A DNA stretch of 64,000 bases from Xylophilus ampelinus (lineage in GTDB: Bacteria; Pseudomonadota; Gammaproteobacteria; Burkholderiales; Burkholderiaceae_C): positions 25,150-89,149 of the forward strand of contig NZ_CABFMN010000076.1 of the NCBI RefSeq assembly GCF_901875635.1, written 5' to 3'. The position numbers and the translations under genes were made by a program. The notes under the pieces are model-generated. The model did no database searches. It was not told where the DNA came from and worked only from the letters and a program-made list of their open reading frames with translations. Of the stretch, positions 1 through 8,479 are shown in pieces. Within the stretch, counting starts at the first letter, position 1. Every line of letters begins with the position of its first letter.

Positions 1-434
1 ATCTGCCCAGGGTGCGTGTGGGCGAAAAGGTGCTGGTGCGCTCAGGTGCCTTCGATGCCACCGCCAACGGGACCGTCGCCTACGTGGGATCGCTGATCGG
101 CGAGCAGACGCGCACAGCGCGTGCGCGCGTGACTTTGCCGAACCCCCAGGGCGCTTGGCGGCCGGGACTCTTCGTCAACGTCGAAGTCGTCGCCGAAGAG
201 GCGACGGTGCCTGTGTCGGTTGCATCTTCGGCGATTCAGACACTCGAGGACAAGCCCGTTGTCTTCCTCAAAGTGCCTGGCGGATTCGTTCCGCAGCCTG
301 TGCAGTTGGGGAGAACCGACGGCAAGCGCGTTGAGATCATCGAGGGCCTGAAGGCTGGGAGCAGCTATGCAGCTGCGGGAAGCTTCGTCGTCAAGTCCGA
401 ACAGGGCAAGGGCTCTGCAACCCACGGCCACTGA
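1..434 (+). CDS. CzcB/CusB-type RND efflux periplasmic adaptor, C-terminal part
   Basis: The gene runs in from before the window; the frame is open from base 3 and ends at a TGA at 432-434. The visible ~143 residues form the C-terminal beta-barrel and membrane-proximal part of a membrane fusion protein of heavy-metal RND pumps, with the typical ending GSFVVKSEQGKGSATHGH. These adaptors bridge the inner-membrane pump and the outer-membrane channel in the periplasm. czcA starts 16 bases after the stop codon, so the two are surely cotranscribed. The family is clear from the C-terminus and from the partner; the metal specificity has to be read from CzcA. The 5' end is missing only because the window starts here. 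Confidence 0.85.
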   Translation, partial: LPRVRVGEKVLVRSGAFDATANGTVAYVGSLIGEQTRTARARVTLPNPQGAWRPGLFVNVEVVAEEATVPVSVASSAIQTLEDKPVVFLKVPGGFVPQPVQLGRTDGKRVEIIEGLKAGSSYAAAGSFVVKSEQGKGSATHGH

Positions 435-450
435 ATCGGACTGCGCGAAC

Positions 451-3400
451 ATGTTTGAACGAATCATTCGCTTTGCCATCGAGCAGCGATGGATGGTCCT
501 GCTCGCCGTCCTGGGGATGGCGGGCCTGGGCATCTACAACTACCAGAAGCTGCCGATCGACGCCGTGCCGGACATCACCAATGTCCAGGTGCAGATCAAC
601 ACGTCAGCGCCGGGCTACTCGCCGCTGGAAACCGAGCAGCGTGTCACCTTCCCTATCGAAACGGTGATGGCTGGCCTTCCGGGTCTACAGGAGACCCGTT
701 CGCTTTCCCGTTATGGATTGTCCCAGGTCACCGTGATCTTCCGCGACGGCACCGATGTCTACTTCGCGCGGCAGCTCGTCAATGAGCGACTGCAGACCAC
801 GAAAGGTCAGTTGCCGGAGGGGGTGAACCCGGTGGCAGGACCCATCTCGACAGGCTTGGGCGAAATCTACTTGTGGACGGTGGAAGCCAAGGACGGCGCG
901 AAGAAGCCTGACGGCATGCCTTACACGGCGACCGATCTGCGTGAGGTCCAGGACTGGATCATCAAGCCGCAGTTGCGCAATGTTCCGGGCGTCACTGAGA
1001 TCAACACGATCGGCGGATACGCGAAACAGTACCAGATCGCGCCTTCGCCCGAGAAGCTGGCCGCCTATGGCTTGTCGCTTGCCGACGTGGTGCGAGCCCT
1101 TGAACGCAACAACGCAAACGTGGGTGCGGGCTACATCGAGCGTCGAGGCGAGCAGTACCTGATCCGTGCACCAGGTCAAGTGAAGTCGATCGACGACATC
1201 AACAACGTGATTCTCAGCAGCGCGGGCAGCACGCCGGTGCGAGTGCGGGATGTGGCCGTGGTCGAGCTGGGCAAGGAGTTGCGAACTGGCGCTGCCACTG
1301 ACAACGGTCGTGAAGTTGTCCTGGGAACAGTGTTCATGCTCATCGGCGAGAACAGTCGCACGGTGTCGCAGGCAGTGGCCAAGAAGATGGAGGAGATCAA
1401 CAAGAACCTCCCGCCGGGCATCGAAGCAGTGACCGTGTATGACCGGACTGTCTTGGTCGACAAGGCCATTGCAACGGTGAAGAAGAACCTCTTGGAAGGG
1501 GCAGTGCTGGTGATCGTGGTGCTGTTCGCATTTCTGGGCAACATCCGGGCGGCCATCATCACGGCGATGGTGATTCCGTTGTCGATGCTCTTCACCTTCA
1601 GTGGGATGGTCAGCCAGAAGGTGAGTGCCAACCTGATGAGTTTGGGCGCACTGGACTTCGGCATCATCATCGACGGGGCGGTCGTGATTGTGGAAAACTG
1701 CGTGCGCCGCTTGGCGCATGCCCAAGAGCACCATGGCCGCAAATTGACGCGAAGCGAGCGTTTCCACGAAGTGTTTGCGGCCTCGAAAGAAGCCAGGCGC
1801 GCGTTGCTGTTCGGTCAGCTGATCATCATGATCGTTTACCTGCCGATCTTTGCGCTGACGGGCGTCGAAGGCAAGATGTTCCACCCCATGGCGCTGACCG
1901 TGGTCATTGCGCTGCTGGGGGCCATGATTCTTTCGGTCACTTTCATCCCGGCAGCAGTGGCGCTTTTCATTGGTGAAAAGGTCACGGAGAAGGAGAATCG
2001 GCTGATGCAGTGGGCCAAGCGAGGCTATGAGCCACTGCTTGCCCGCGCGTTGAATGCCAAGGCAGTCGTTCTCACTGCGGCTGGCGTTGCGGTGCTGCTG
2101 TGCGGACTGCTGTCGACACGGCTGGGCAGTGAGTTCATCCCGAGCCTGAACGAAGGCGATTTTGCGATTCAGGCCTTGAGAATCCCCGGCACGAGCCTGA
2201 CTCAGTCGCTGGAAATGCAGCAGCGCCTCGAATCTCGATTAAAGGAGAAGTTTCCTGAAATCGAACGGGTGTTCGCGCGCACCGGAACTGCGGAGATCGC
2301 TTCGGACGCGATGCCGCCCAACATTTCTGACGGCTACGTGATGCTCAAGCCCGAGAAGGAATGGCCGGAACCCAAGCGCACTCGGCAAGAGGTTCTGGAA
2401 GCTGTCCAGGAAGAGGCGTCAAAGATTCCGGGTAACACCTATGAGTTCTCGCAGCCGATCCAGTTGCGCTTCAATGAACTGGTCTCGGGTGTGCGAAGTG
2501 ACGTCGCAGTGAAGATTTTTGGCGACGACATGGATGTGTTGAACAAGACGGCGGCTGAGGTCGAGAAAGTTCTTAACGGCATCCCTGGGGCGGCAGAAGT
2601 CAAGGTGGAGCAAACCACCGGGCTTCCGATGCTGACCGTCGCCATTGACCGCGACAAGGTGAACCGTTATGGCCTGAACATCGGAGACGTCCAGGATACG
2701 CTGGCGACTGCAATCGGTGGTCGCGATGCCGGTACGATGTTCGAAGGCGACAGGCGCTTCGACATCGTCGTGCGACTCCCGGAAAACGTGCGTGGCAATG
2801 TCGACGCCATTCGGCGCCTGCCCATCGCTCTGCCTGCATCTTCGGCAGGGTCTGGACCGGGGAGCTTGATTGGTGGCGTGTCGCCAACGAGTGCAAGCGC
2901 AGGGAGCAGCACCGGAGGCACGGCACGGGTCAGCTTCATTCCGCTATCGGAAGTGGCGACGTTTGATCTCGCGCCTGGGCCCAACCAGATCAGCCGCGAG
3001 AACGGCAAGCGTCGCATCGTGATCAGTGCAAACGTGCGGGGTCGAGATCTGGGCGGGTTTGTCGCGGAGGCCGAGTCTGCGCTCGCCAAGGTGCAAATTC
3101 CGAGCGGCTACTGGACCACGTGGGGCGGGCAGTTCGAGAATTTGCAGTCCGCAACCCAACGGCTGCAAGTGGTGATTCCCGTCGCTCTGCTGTTGGTGTT
3201 CACTTTGCTCTTCGCGATGTTTGGGAACATCAAGGATGGGTTGATCGTCTTCACAGGGATTCCGTTTGCGCTGACGGGTGGCATCCTGGCGCTTTGGTTG
3301 CGTGGCATCCCGTTGTCTATTACGGCAGCTGTTGGCTTCATCGCGCTGTGCGGCGTGGCGGTGCTCAATGGTCTGGTCATGATTTCGTTTATCCGCAACT

Positions 3401-3720
3401 TGCGTGAGGAGGGTGCGTCGCTTGACGAGGCCATTCATGACGGCGCGATCACTCGACTGCGGCCCGTGCTGATGACGGCACTCGTGGCATCTTTGGGCTT
3501 TGTGCCTATGGCGCTTGCGACGGGGACTGGCGCTGAAGTCCAGCGACCGCTGGCGACAGTGGTGATTGGCGGCATCTTGTCTTCGACAGCGCTGACGTTG
3601 CTGGTGCTTCCAGTGCTGTATCGGATCGCGCACCGACGCGATGAAGAAGAAGAGGGCACTGAGCCGCGCGAGGGCGCGCATGAGGGCACCTTGGGTCCCG
3701 TCGAAGGCAAACCTGCTTAG
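451..3720 (+). CDS. czcA: CzcA-family heavy-metal RND efflux pump
   Basis: 1089 residues, the usual length for inner-membrane heavy-metal efflux (HME-RND) proton antiporters. The start at 451 gives the canonical N-terminus MFERIIRFAIEQRWMV; the upstream in-frame ATG at 367 would overlap the adaptor gene and is rejected. The fourth transmembrane segment carries DFGIIIDGAVVIVEN, placing D402, D408 and E415 exactly where CzcA of Cupriavidus has its proton-relay residues. That is the HME1 (Co/Zn/Cd) signature, not the Cu/Ag type. A Gly/Ser-rich insert near residues 800-835 is low complexity. It sits downstream of the adaptor gene; no outer-membrane channel gene is visible, and it may lie before the window. 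Co/Zn/Cd specificity is inferred from the signature. Confidence 0.95.
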   Translation: MFERIIRFAIEQRWMVLLAVLGMAGLGIYNYQKLPIDAVPDITNVQVQINTSAPGYSPLETEQRVTFPIETVMAGLPGLQETRSLSRYGLSQVTVIFRDGTDVYFARQLVNERLQTTKGQLPEGVNPVAGPISTGLGEIYLWTVEAKDGAKKPDGMPYTATDLREVQDWIIKPQLRNVPGVTEINTIGGYAKQYQIAPSPEKLAAYGLSLADVVRALERNNANVGAGYIERRGEQYLIRAPGQVKSIDDINNVILSSAGSTPVRVRDVAVVELGKELRTGAATDNGREVVLGTVFMLIGENSRTVSQAVAKKMEEINKNLPPGIEAVTVYDRTVLVDKAIATVKKNLLEGAVLVIVVLFAFLGNIRAAIITAMVIPLSMLFTFSGMVSQKVSANLMSLGALDFGIIIDGAVVIVENCVRRLAHAQEHHGRKLTRSERFHEVFAASKEARRALLFGQLIIMIVYLPIFALTGVEGKMFHPMALTVVIALLGAMILSVTFIPAAVALFIGEKVTEKENRLMQWAKRGYEPLLARALNAKAVVLTAAGVAVLLCGLLSTRLGSEFIPSLNEGDFAIQALRIPGTSLTQSLEMQQRLESRLKEKFPEIERVFARTGTAEIASDAMPPNISDGYVMLKPEKEWPEPKRTRQEVLEAVQEEASKIPGNTYEFSQPIQLRFNELVSGVRSDVAVKIFGDDMDVLNKTAAEVEKVLNGIPGAAEVKVEQTTGLPMLTVAIDRDKVNRYGLNIGDVQDTLATAIGGRDAGTMFEGDRRFDIVVRLPENVRGNVDAIRRLPIALPASSAGSGPGSLIGGVSPTSASAGSSTGGTARVSFIPLSEVATFDLAPGPNQISRENGKRRIVISANVRGRDLGGFVAEAESALAKVQIPSGYWTTWGGQFENLQSATQRLQVVIPVALLLVFTLLFAMFGNIKDGLIVFTGIPFALTGGILALWLRGIPLSITAAVGFIALCGVAVLNGLVMISFIRNLREEGASLDEAIHDGAITRLRPVLMTALVASLGFVPMALATGTGAEVQRPLATVVIGGILSSTALTLLVLPVLYRIAHRRDEEEEGTEPREGAHEGTLGPVEGKPA

Positions 3721-3735
3721 TGGCGCAAGCCGTGA

Positions 3736-3764
3736 TCCCCTCGCACGGCAATCTGTCGAGGGGA
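3736..3764 (+). other. Inverted repeat after czcA
   Basis: TCCCCTCG at 3736-3743 pairs perfectly with CGAGGGGA at 3757-3764 across a 13-base spacer. There is no T-run behind it, so it is not a standard intrinsic terminator. It sits just 18 bases before the ATG of the next gene. It could attenuate transcription, stabilise the czcA 3' end, or hold the next start site in structure. Confidence 0.4.
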
Positions 3765-3781
3765 CGATTTAGGTAGCATTC

Positions 3782-4162
3782 ATGAAGATCACGCAGTTTC
3801 TCGCGGTTTCCGCGCTGGCCTTTGGTGGCGTTGCATTCGCCGCCGATGGTCATGGTGATGAAAACAAGGCTCGCCACGGCGGTGTGGTGAGTGTCGTCAA
3901 GGACGTCAGTTATGAACTGGTTGTCTCGAAGCAGGCCGTAACTATCCACGTGAGTGACCATGGAAAGACCCCGGACCTCAACGGGGCGACAGCGAAAGTG
4001 ACCCTGCTTTCCGGAACGAAGAAGCAAGAACTGGATCTCAAGTCGGACGGTTCCGCGCTTGAAGCGCGCGGTGAGTACGTCGTGGACCCCGGCACGAAGG
4101 CCGTGGCGCAGATCACGATGAAGAACAAGCCGGTGCAGTCAGTGAGATTTACGCTGAAGTGA
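3782..4162 (+). CDS. Small secreted protein of the czc locus
   Basis: 126 residues. A signal peptide (residues 1-20, ending AFA-A) is followed by a short acidic, His-containing start to the mature protein (DGHGDENKARHGG) and a beta-rich domain. The N-terminal His/Asp cluster suggests periplasmic metal contact. Proteins of this layout often accompany Burkholderiales czc operons, but I do not know a biochemical function. It lies 61 bases after czcA in the same direction and is probably part of the same transcript. Reading frame and signal peptide are clear; the role is inference from position. Confidence 0.75.
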   Translation: MKITQFLAVSALAFGGVAFAADGHGDENKARHGGVVSVVKDVSYELVVSKQAVTIHVSDHGKTPDLNGATAKVTLLSGTKKQELDLKSDGSALEARGEYVVDPGTKAVAQITMKNKPVQSVRFTLK

Positions 4163-4237
4163 TTGTGCGAAGGCGCTGAAAGTGAATGGAAGGGCAGGTC
4201 CCTTCCATTGGTGCAGATTCCAACTAAGGAGCGCAGC

Positions 4238-4525
4238 ATGGGTATCTTTGAGAGATTTCTTGGCGGTGGCCATCACCGAGGCGGTGGCGGGCATCACGGC
4301 CGCAAGGGTTACCAGGATTCCGGGCACGGGTATGGATATGGTGGGCCGCCTCCGCGGGATTCCGGCATTGCGTGCCCCAACTGCCGCGCAATCAATGGCC
4401 CTCAGGCCCGCTTCTGTCAGGCTTGCGGTGCGTCGACTGTGCCTGCTGCCTGCACCCAATGCGGGACCGCGATGCAACCCGGTGCGAAATTTTGCGGCCA
4501 GTGCGGCAAGGCGGCGGGTCAGTGA
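4238..4525 (+). CDS. Double zinc-ribbon protein with Gly/His-rich N-terminus
   Basis: 95 residues. The ATG at 4238 has AAGGA at 4226-4230. The N-terminal half is Gly/His/Tyr-rich (GGGHHRGGGGHHGRKG and on). The C-terminal half has four CxxC pairs: CPNC, CQAC, CTQC and CGQC, arranged as two zinc ribbons. There is no signal peptide, so it should be cytoplasmic. It follows the secreted protein by 75 bases and closes the metal operon. The two Cys4 sites plus a His-rich tail would suit a zinc-sensing or zinc-buffering role, which is inference. Double zinc-ribbon domains are otherwise generic. Confidence 0.8.
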   Translation: MGIFERFLGGGHHRGGGGHHGRKGYQDSGHGYGYGGPPPRDSGIACPNCRAINGPQARFCQACGASTVPAACTQCGTAMQPGAKFCGQCGKAAGQ

Positions 4526-4719
4526 CCGTGTGCTGATTGGGACGGTTCGATGCGTTGACGCGGCGGCTTAGTGCGAGGACAAGCCGCTTTGTGTGACCGC
4601 TGCCGAAGCTAAGGCCGCACCCTCTCTGTGCGGTAGTTCAAGGTTGCGCGCACGAGCAGGTGTGCGTCGTCAAGACAATCTGTAGAGGCCGTGACTTAGC
4701 AACTGATTCGCGGTGGGCC

Positions 4720-5502
4720 TCAGATGAGATCGGCGCAGCAACCAAAGAAGTACGCGTCCTTCGAGTCGTTCACGAAAGGAATGACGATCCGCTTGCCCTC
4801 GTTGCGCCAGACATCGCGGATGCGATAGCCTGATCGGGCTAGTTCCTCGAGCAGACTGTCCTGGCGTTGGATGCGGTACGGACGCACGGCGCACCCAATG
4901 GTGCTCAAGGTGTATATCGTTGTCCGCGGATGCACTGCTGTGACGTTGATGAGCACCCGCCGTGGCTTTGTCGGCATCTGCGCAAGGATTTCCTCCAGCG
5001 TGTTCGGCAGATATTGAAGCGCGCCCGACACCAGCAATACGTTGGCTGCGCCTGCCTGAGACGTATCAACACAAAACGATAAGTGCGCAGGCGCCATGCG
5101 CTGTCGCGCGACCTTTTCCCCAACTGCGACGATCTCTGGCGCATCACAAACAGTCCAAGAGAGCGAGGCGGGATACGTCAGATGTTGGCCGTAAGCATAA
5201 TATTTCGCGCCGAACTGGCCACCGAGCTCAAAGATTCTGTGCCCGCTGGTCTTGAGGGCGTCTGCCAGCCAATACAGCGCCGGGTAATCCCAGCTGTGGA
5301 GCTCGTGGCGATAGAGCGTCAAAGCGTTGCTCATGGCTCCGGCATCGAGCCTCGCTCCGCGAGGCGAAGCATCTCGCGCTGTACTCAAATCCTTGTAGGT
5401 GCCCGAGAACAACTCGTCATCGCGCAGCAAAGGACTTGACCGCAGTACATGCTCCTTCTTCGAAGTGTGACCAGGGGACTTCAAGATGTGGCTGAACAGC
5501 AT
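4720..5502 (-). CDS. TIGR04325-family methyltransferase, copy 1
   Basis: 260 residues from the ATG at 5502. An in-frame extension up to 5724 lacks family character; the chosen start gives nearly the same length as the paralogue at 44364-45152. The protein has the SAM-binding motif-I-like stretch IFELGGQFGAKYYAY, a motif around WTVCDAPEIVAVGE, a LLVSGALQYLPNTLEEIL segment and the family ending DAYFFGCC. TIGR04325 proteins are putative SAM-dependent methyltransferases often found in surface-polysaccharide loci; no substrate is established here. It is convergent with the metal operon and stands alone. Identity with the second copy is high in the core and in the C-terminus (WRNEGKRIVIPF versus WRNDGKPIQIPF). 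Confidence 0.8.
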   Translation of the reverse strand: MLFSHILKSPGHTSKKEHVLRSSPLLRDDELFSGTYKDLSTARDASPRGARLDAGAMSNALTLYRHELHSWDYPALYWLADALKTSGHRIFELGGQFGAKYYAYGQHLTYPASLSWTVCDAPEIVAVGEKVARQRMAPAHLSFCVDTSQAGAANVLLVSGALQYLPNTLEEILAQMPTKPRRVLINVTAVHPRTTIYTLSTIGCAVRPYRIQRQDSLLEELARSGYRIRDVWRNEGKRIVIPFVNDSKDAYFFGCCADLI

Positions 5503-5930
5503 GCGTGAACGTGTACTTGACCTGGGATGGACTGTTGAAGCGATATTCTGGACCGATTGTCCTTTGTCCGTAATGTTTTCGAACGACGCTCCGGGCCCCG
5601 CAGAGGCTGGCAGGAGGCCGATCGACCGCCCGCTGGAGTCGCTCCAGGTCATTGTGCGCGGAAGGTCTTTGACTTGCTGAAATCGGGATGAAGACGAACG
5701 GCACCGCGCCGCAGGCTGTGGCATCCGCTTGGTGAAGATCCGGGCTGTACTTCAACGTCCAAGGAGTGGGAGTGAATCAGTCTTCAAGCGCGGGCGCGCC
5801 CTCCGCAATCGCCTGCTTTTGTGCGATTGGGGGAGGGCGCCGCTGTGGTGATGCGGACTATTCAGCTGACGACAACTGGCGTGACCCTTGCTGCGCCCAC
5901 AGCCGCTTCCGGCTGCGGACGGAGGCGTGG
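5503..5930. other. Gene-free stretch between methyltransferase and DUF4148 gene
   Basis: About 430 bases. Several open frames cross it, but none has a recognisable protein, signal peptide or good ribosome site. It should contain the methyltransferase promoter at its left side and the 3' end region of the DUF4148 gene at its right side. I see no repeat or hairpin followed by a T-run. Confidence 0.4.
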
Positions 5931-6323
5931 TCATTGAGAGGCAACCGAGCCGCCTTGGCCGCGAAGGCGAGCAAACTCCTGCTCAGCGCGCTTGTAGCTG
6001 GGCCCCATGCTGTCCTTCGATGCATTGCTGTAAGCGACTTGCGACATGCCCGAAGCAACCCAAGCAACGGCTTCAGCTTGTACTTGAGCGCGCGTCTTCT
6101 GGCCAGTCTGAACCACAGCGCGCGGGTTGCCTTCCGGATACCCGACTGTCGGTGCGGTGGCCATCCATTGGCGCGTTTGACCAGAGACATCAGAAACTGA
6201 GGTTTGCGAGGCAGCGGCCTTGGGCCGCGGGTCGCCCTCGGCATAGTTGCCTGCGAGTGCGGGAGCTGCTGCCGCCGTCATTGCGGAGGCGATGATGACC
6301 AAGGCGGTTCGAGAGAATTGCAT
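5931..6323 (-). CDS. DUF4148 secreted protein, copy 1
   Basis: 130 residues: signal peptide MQFSRTALVIIASAMTAAAA cleaved after PALA, then a low-complexity mature chain. The DUF4148-type stretch is TGQKTRAQVQAEAVAWVASG followed by MSQVAYSNASKDSMGP. The same block recurs almost unchanged in the protein at 38268-38651. These small envelope proteins are frequent in Burkholderiales and have no established function. AAGGACAT lies just upstream of the ATG. An ATGAC-N5-TGTAATC site begins 94 bases upstream of the start, in the same orientation and at nearly the same distance as for the other DUF4148 genes in this window. Confidence 0.85.
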   Translation of the reverse strand: MQFSRTALVIIASAMTAAAAPALAGNYAEGDPRPKAAASQTSVSDVSGQTRQWMATAPTVGYPEGNPRAVVQTGQKTRAQVQAEAVAWVASGMSQVAYSNASKDSMGPSYKRAEQEFARLRGQGGSVASQ

Positions 6324-6416
6324 TTGGATGTCCTTTCGTTAGTTGGCGACTGACGCAGAAGTGTTTGCGCCATGACTGAACTTTAAAAAGCACATCAGTC
6401 AAAACCCGGACATGCG

Positions 6417-6436
6417 GATTACAGATGCGTCATGTT
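6417..6436 (-). promoter_or_regulatory. Putative response-regulator box A (ATGAC-N5-TGTAATC)
   Basis: Read on the minus strand: AACATGAC GCATC TGTAATC. It lies 94 bases upstream of DUF4148 copy 1. Box E at 38755-38774 differs from it at only 2 of 20 positions. Two half-sites one helical turn apart are what OmpR/PhoB-type regulators usually bind; the assignment to such a regulator is inference. Confidence 0.55.
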
Positions 6437-6579
6437 GGTGCGTGTGCGCTTGCGCTGACACGGTCCCCCACGAGACCGGGCCCGGACGAGTAGTCCTTGG
6501 GTCGTTGCCACGCGTTTGCCACGTGGCTGACGGAGCGAAACACTACGATGCCGCTCCCGCTTACTCGCAAACCCAATCG

Positions 6580-6849
6580 ATGACCGCTTTGTCGTGCGCC
6601 ACTGACGCGCCAGCCGCTCTCAGCGACGGACCATCTCATGACGCAAGCAAGTTCGCTGTGCGCGTAGATAGGCTCAGCCCGCGACGCCACATCTGGGTCT
6701 TACTGGAGCGCGAGGATGAGGTGATGTTCGAGGTGGTGCAGTCGTTTCAAACCTATCTCACGCCCTGGGCAGCGCGAGACGCGGGCGTGCAGTTGCTGCG
6801 TTGTGGCGGTGGCGACGTGGCGCGTGAGCGTTTGCGAACGATCTCCTAA
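6580..6849 (+). CDS. Small hypothetical protein
   Basis: 89 residues from the ATG at 6580; the frame opens earlier at 6412, but that part is Cys-rich and looks non-coding. The core (RRHIWVLLEREDEVMFEVVQ then SFQTYLTPWAARDAGVQLL) has the look of small cytoplasmic Burkholderiales proteins with a WxLxE...S...TY..A...G pattern. I cannot name a function. No strong ribosome site is visible. It lies divergent to the DUF4148 gene, with box A between them. Confidence 0.45.
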   Translation: MTALSCATDAPAALSDGPSHDASKFAVRVDRLSPRRHIWVLLEREDEVMFEVVQSFQTYLTPWAARDAGVQLLRCGGGDVARERLRTIS

Positions 6850-6971
6850 ATGCCTCAACCTCTGTCCGGGCATTTGAGAGTCACGGTTCGGTAACGCCAA
6901 GTACCTAAATTGTTTGCAAGCGAGGAAGCGCCAGACATGGTGTCTGGTGTGTGGAGCGCTGAGGAGCATCA

Positions 6972-8450
6972 ATGAAAAAGGTGATTTATCCGTCCGTGCT
7001 GGGCCTGACTCTGCTCGTGGCGGCATGTGGGGGTGGGGGCGGAGGCGGGGGTGGCTTTCCCATATTCGGAGGGGGAAGCACAAACCCTGTCACGCCGACG
7101 CCGACGCCGACGCCGGCCGTACCGCAGAAGAACGTGATCTTCTTCCTCGGCGACGGCATGGGCATCACGACGATGACCGCTGCCCGCATCTACCGGGCGG
7201 GCGAGGACGGCGAACTCACGATGGACAAGCTGCCCGAGACGGCCTTCGTCCACACCTATTCGGCGGACGGCCAGGTGACCGACAGCGCGCCCTCGATGGC
7301 GGCCTACATGACCGGCGTGAAGATGAACAACGAGGTCATCTCGATGTCGGCCGACACCAAGGCGGTCGACGCGACCGGCAAGGCCTATCTCGACGCTGGC
7401 TTCAACAGCACCTGCCCGAGCGGCAACGGCACGCCCGCCGAGACGCTGCTCGAGCAGATGAAGACCGCCGGCTACGGCACGGGCATCGTGAGCACCGCGC
7501 GCATCACCCACGCCACGCCGGCCACGACCTATTCGCACGTGTGCCACCGCGACGCGGAGAGCACGATCGCTGCGGCGCTGGTGCCCGGCGGCGCCGGCTT
7601 CAACGCCAAGCTGGGTTCCGGCATCGACGTGATCCTGGGCGGCGGCAGCAGCTACTTCACGCCCAAGGAAAGCGGCGGCGTGCGCACCGACAAGCGCGAC
7701 CTGGTGGCGGAGCTCAAGGCCGCCAAGTACAGCTTCGCGACCGACACCAAGAGCTTCAACGCCTTGCCGGCCGATGGCAGCACGCGCATCGCGGGCCTGT
7801 TCACCAAGAGCCACATGAGCTACGACCTGGACCGCGACGCGGCCAAGGAACCGAGCCTGGCCGAGATGACCGGCAAGGCGATCGACGCACTGGCCGCACG
7901 CAAGAAGGGCTTCTTCCTGATGGTCGAGGGCGGTCGCATCGACCACGCACTGCACGCCACCAACGCGCGCCGCGCACTGCAGGACACGGTGGCCTTCGAC
8001 GACGCGATCAAGCTCGCCCTCGCCAAGATGGAAGCCGCCGATCCGGGCCTGAAGAACACGCTCATCGTGGTCACGGCCGACCATGACCACTCGCTGCAGA
8101 TGAACGGCTACGCACAGCGCACGGGCAAGACCGAGCCCGGCAAGCCCGGCGTGCTGGGGCTGGTGAAGAACTACGTCGACGGCACGGCCTCGAAGGACGT
8201 GGACGGCAACCCGTACACCATCCTGGGCTTCGGCAACGGTCCGAACCGCCTGCCCACCCGCGGCCCGATCGACGACGCGCAGCTCGAAAGCCCCGACTAC
8301 CTGCAGGAAGCCGTGGTGCCGATGGCAAGCGAAACGCACGGCGGCGGCGACGTGTTCCTGGGCGCACAGGGCCTGGGCGCCGAGAACTTCAAGGGCGCCC
8401 TCACCAACAACGAAGTGTTCGGCCTGATCCGGACCGCCATCGGCCTGTGA
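6972..8450 (+). CDS. Alkaline phosphatase, lipoprotein type
   Basis: 492 residues. A lipoprotein signal (LLVAAC, Cys about residue 20) is followed by a tract of ten glycines and a TPTPTPT linker, then a PhoA-type alkaline phosphatase domain. Motifs: VIFFLGDGMG (metal-binding Asp) at about 57, TDSAPSMAAYMTGVK with the expected phosphorylated Ser105, FFLMVEGGRIDHALH, and TADHDHS near 375, with a final His in SETHGGGD. The enzyme hydrolyses phosphomonoesters outside the inner membrane using Zn/Mg. The start has signal-peptide logic. It precedes a second alkaline phosphatase gene by 29 bases; the pair looks like a tandem duplication in which only this copy gained a lipid anchor. Confidence 0.93.
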   Translation: MKKVIYPSVLGLTLLVAACGGGGGGGGGFPIFGGGSTNPVTPTPTPTPAVPQKNVIFFLGDGMGITTMTAARIYRAGEDGELTMDKLPETAFVHTYSADGQVTDSAPSMAAYMTGVKMNNEVISMSADTKAVDATGKAYLDAGFNSTCPSGNGTPAETLLEQMKTAGYGTGIVSTARITHATPATTYSHVCHRDAESTIAAALVPGGAGFNAKLGSGIDVILGGGSSYFTPKESGGVRTDKRDLVAELKAAKYSFATDTKSFNALPADGSTRIAGLFTKSHMSYDLDRDAAKEPSLAEMTGKAIDALAARKKGFFLMVEGGRIDHALHATNARRALQDTVAFDDAIKLALAKMEAADPGLKNTLIVVTADHDHSLQMNGYAQRTGKTEPGKPGVLGLVKNYVDGTASKDVDGNPYTILGFGNGPNRLPTRGPIDDAQLESPDYLQEAVVPMASETHGGGDVFLGAQGLGAENFKGALTNNEVFGLIRTAIGL

Positions 8451-8479
8451 AGCGCCGGATGCAGAACAAGGATTTCGAC

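Noticed and set aside
685..1884. 399-codon open frame antisense to czcA
   Set aside because: His/Arg-rich shadow of a conserved gene; no start signal and no family.
3736..3764. Intrinsic terminator after czcA
   Set aside because: A perfect stem is present, but it has no T-run and lies just before the next gene; listed only as an inverted repeat.
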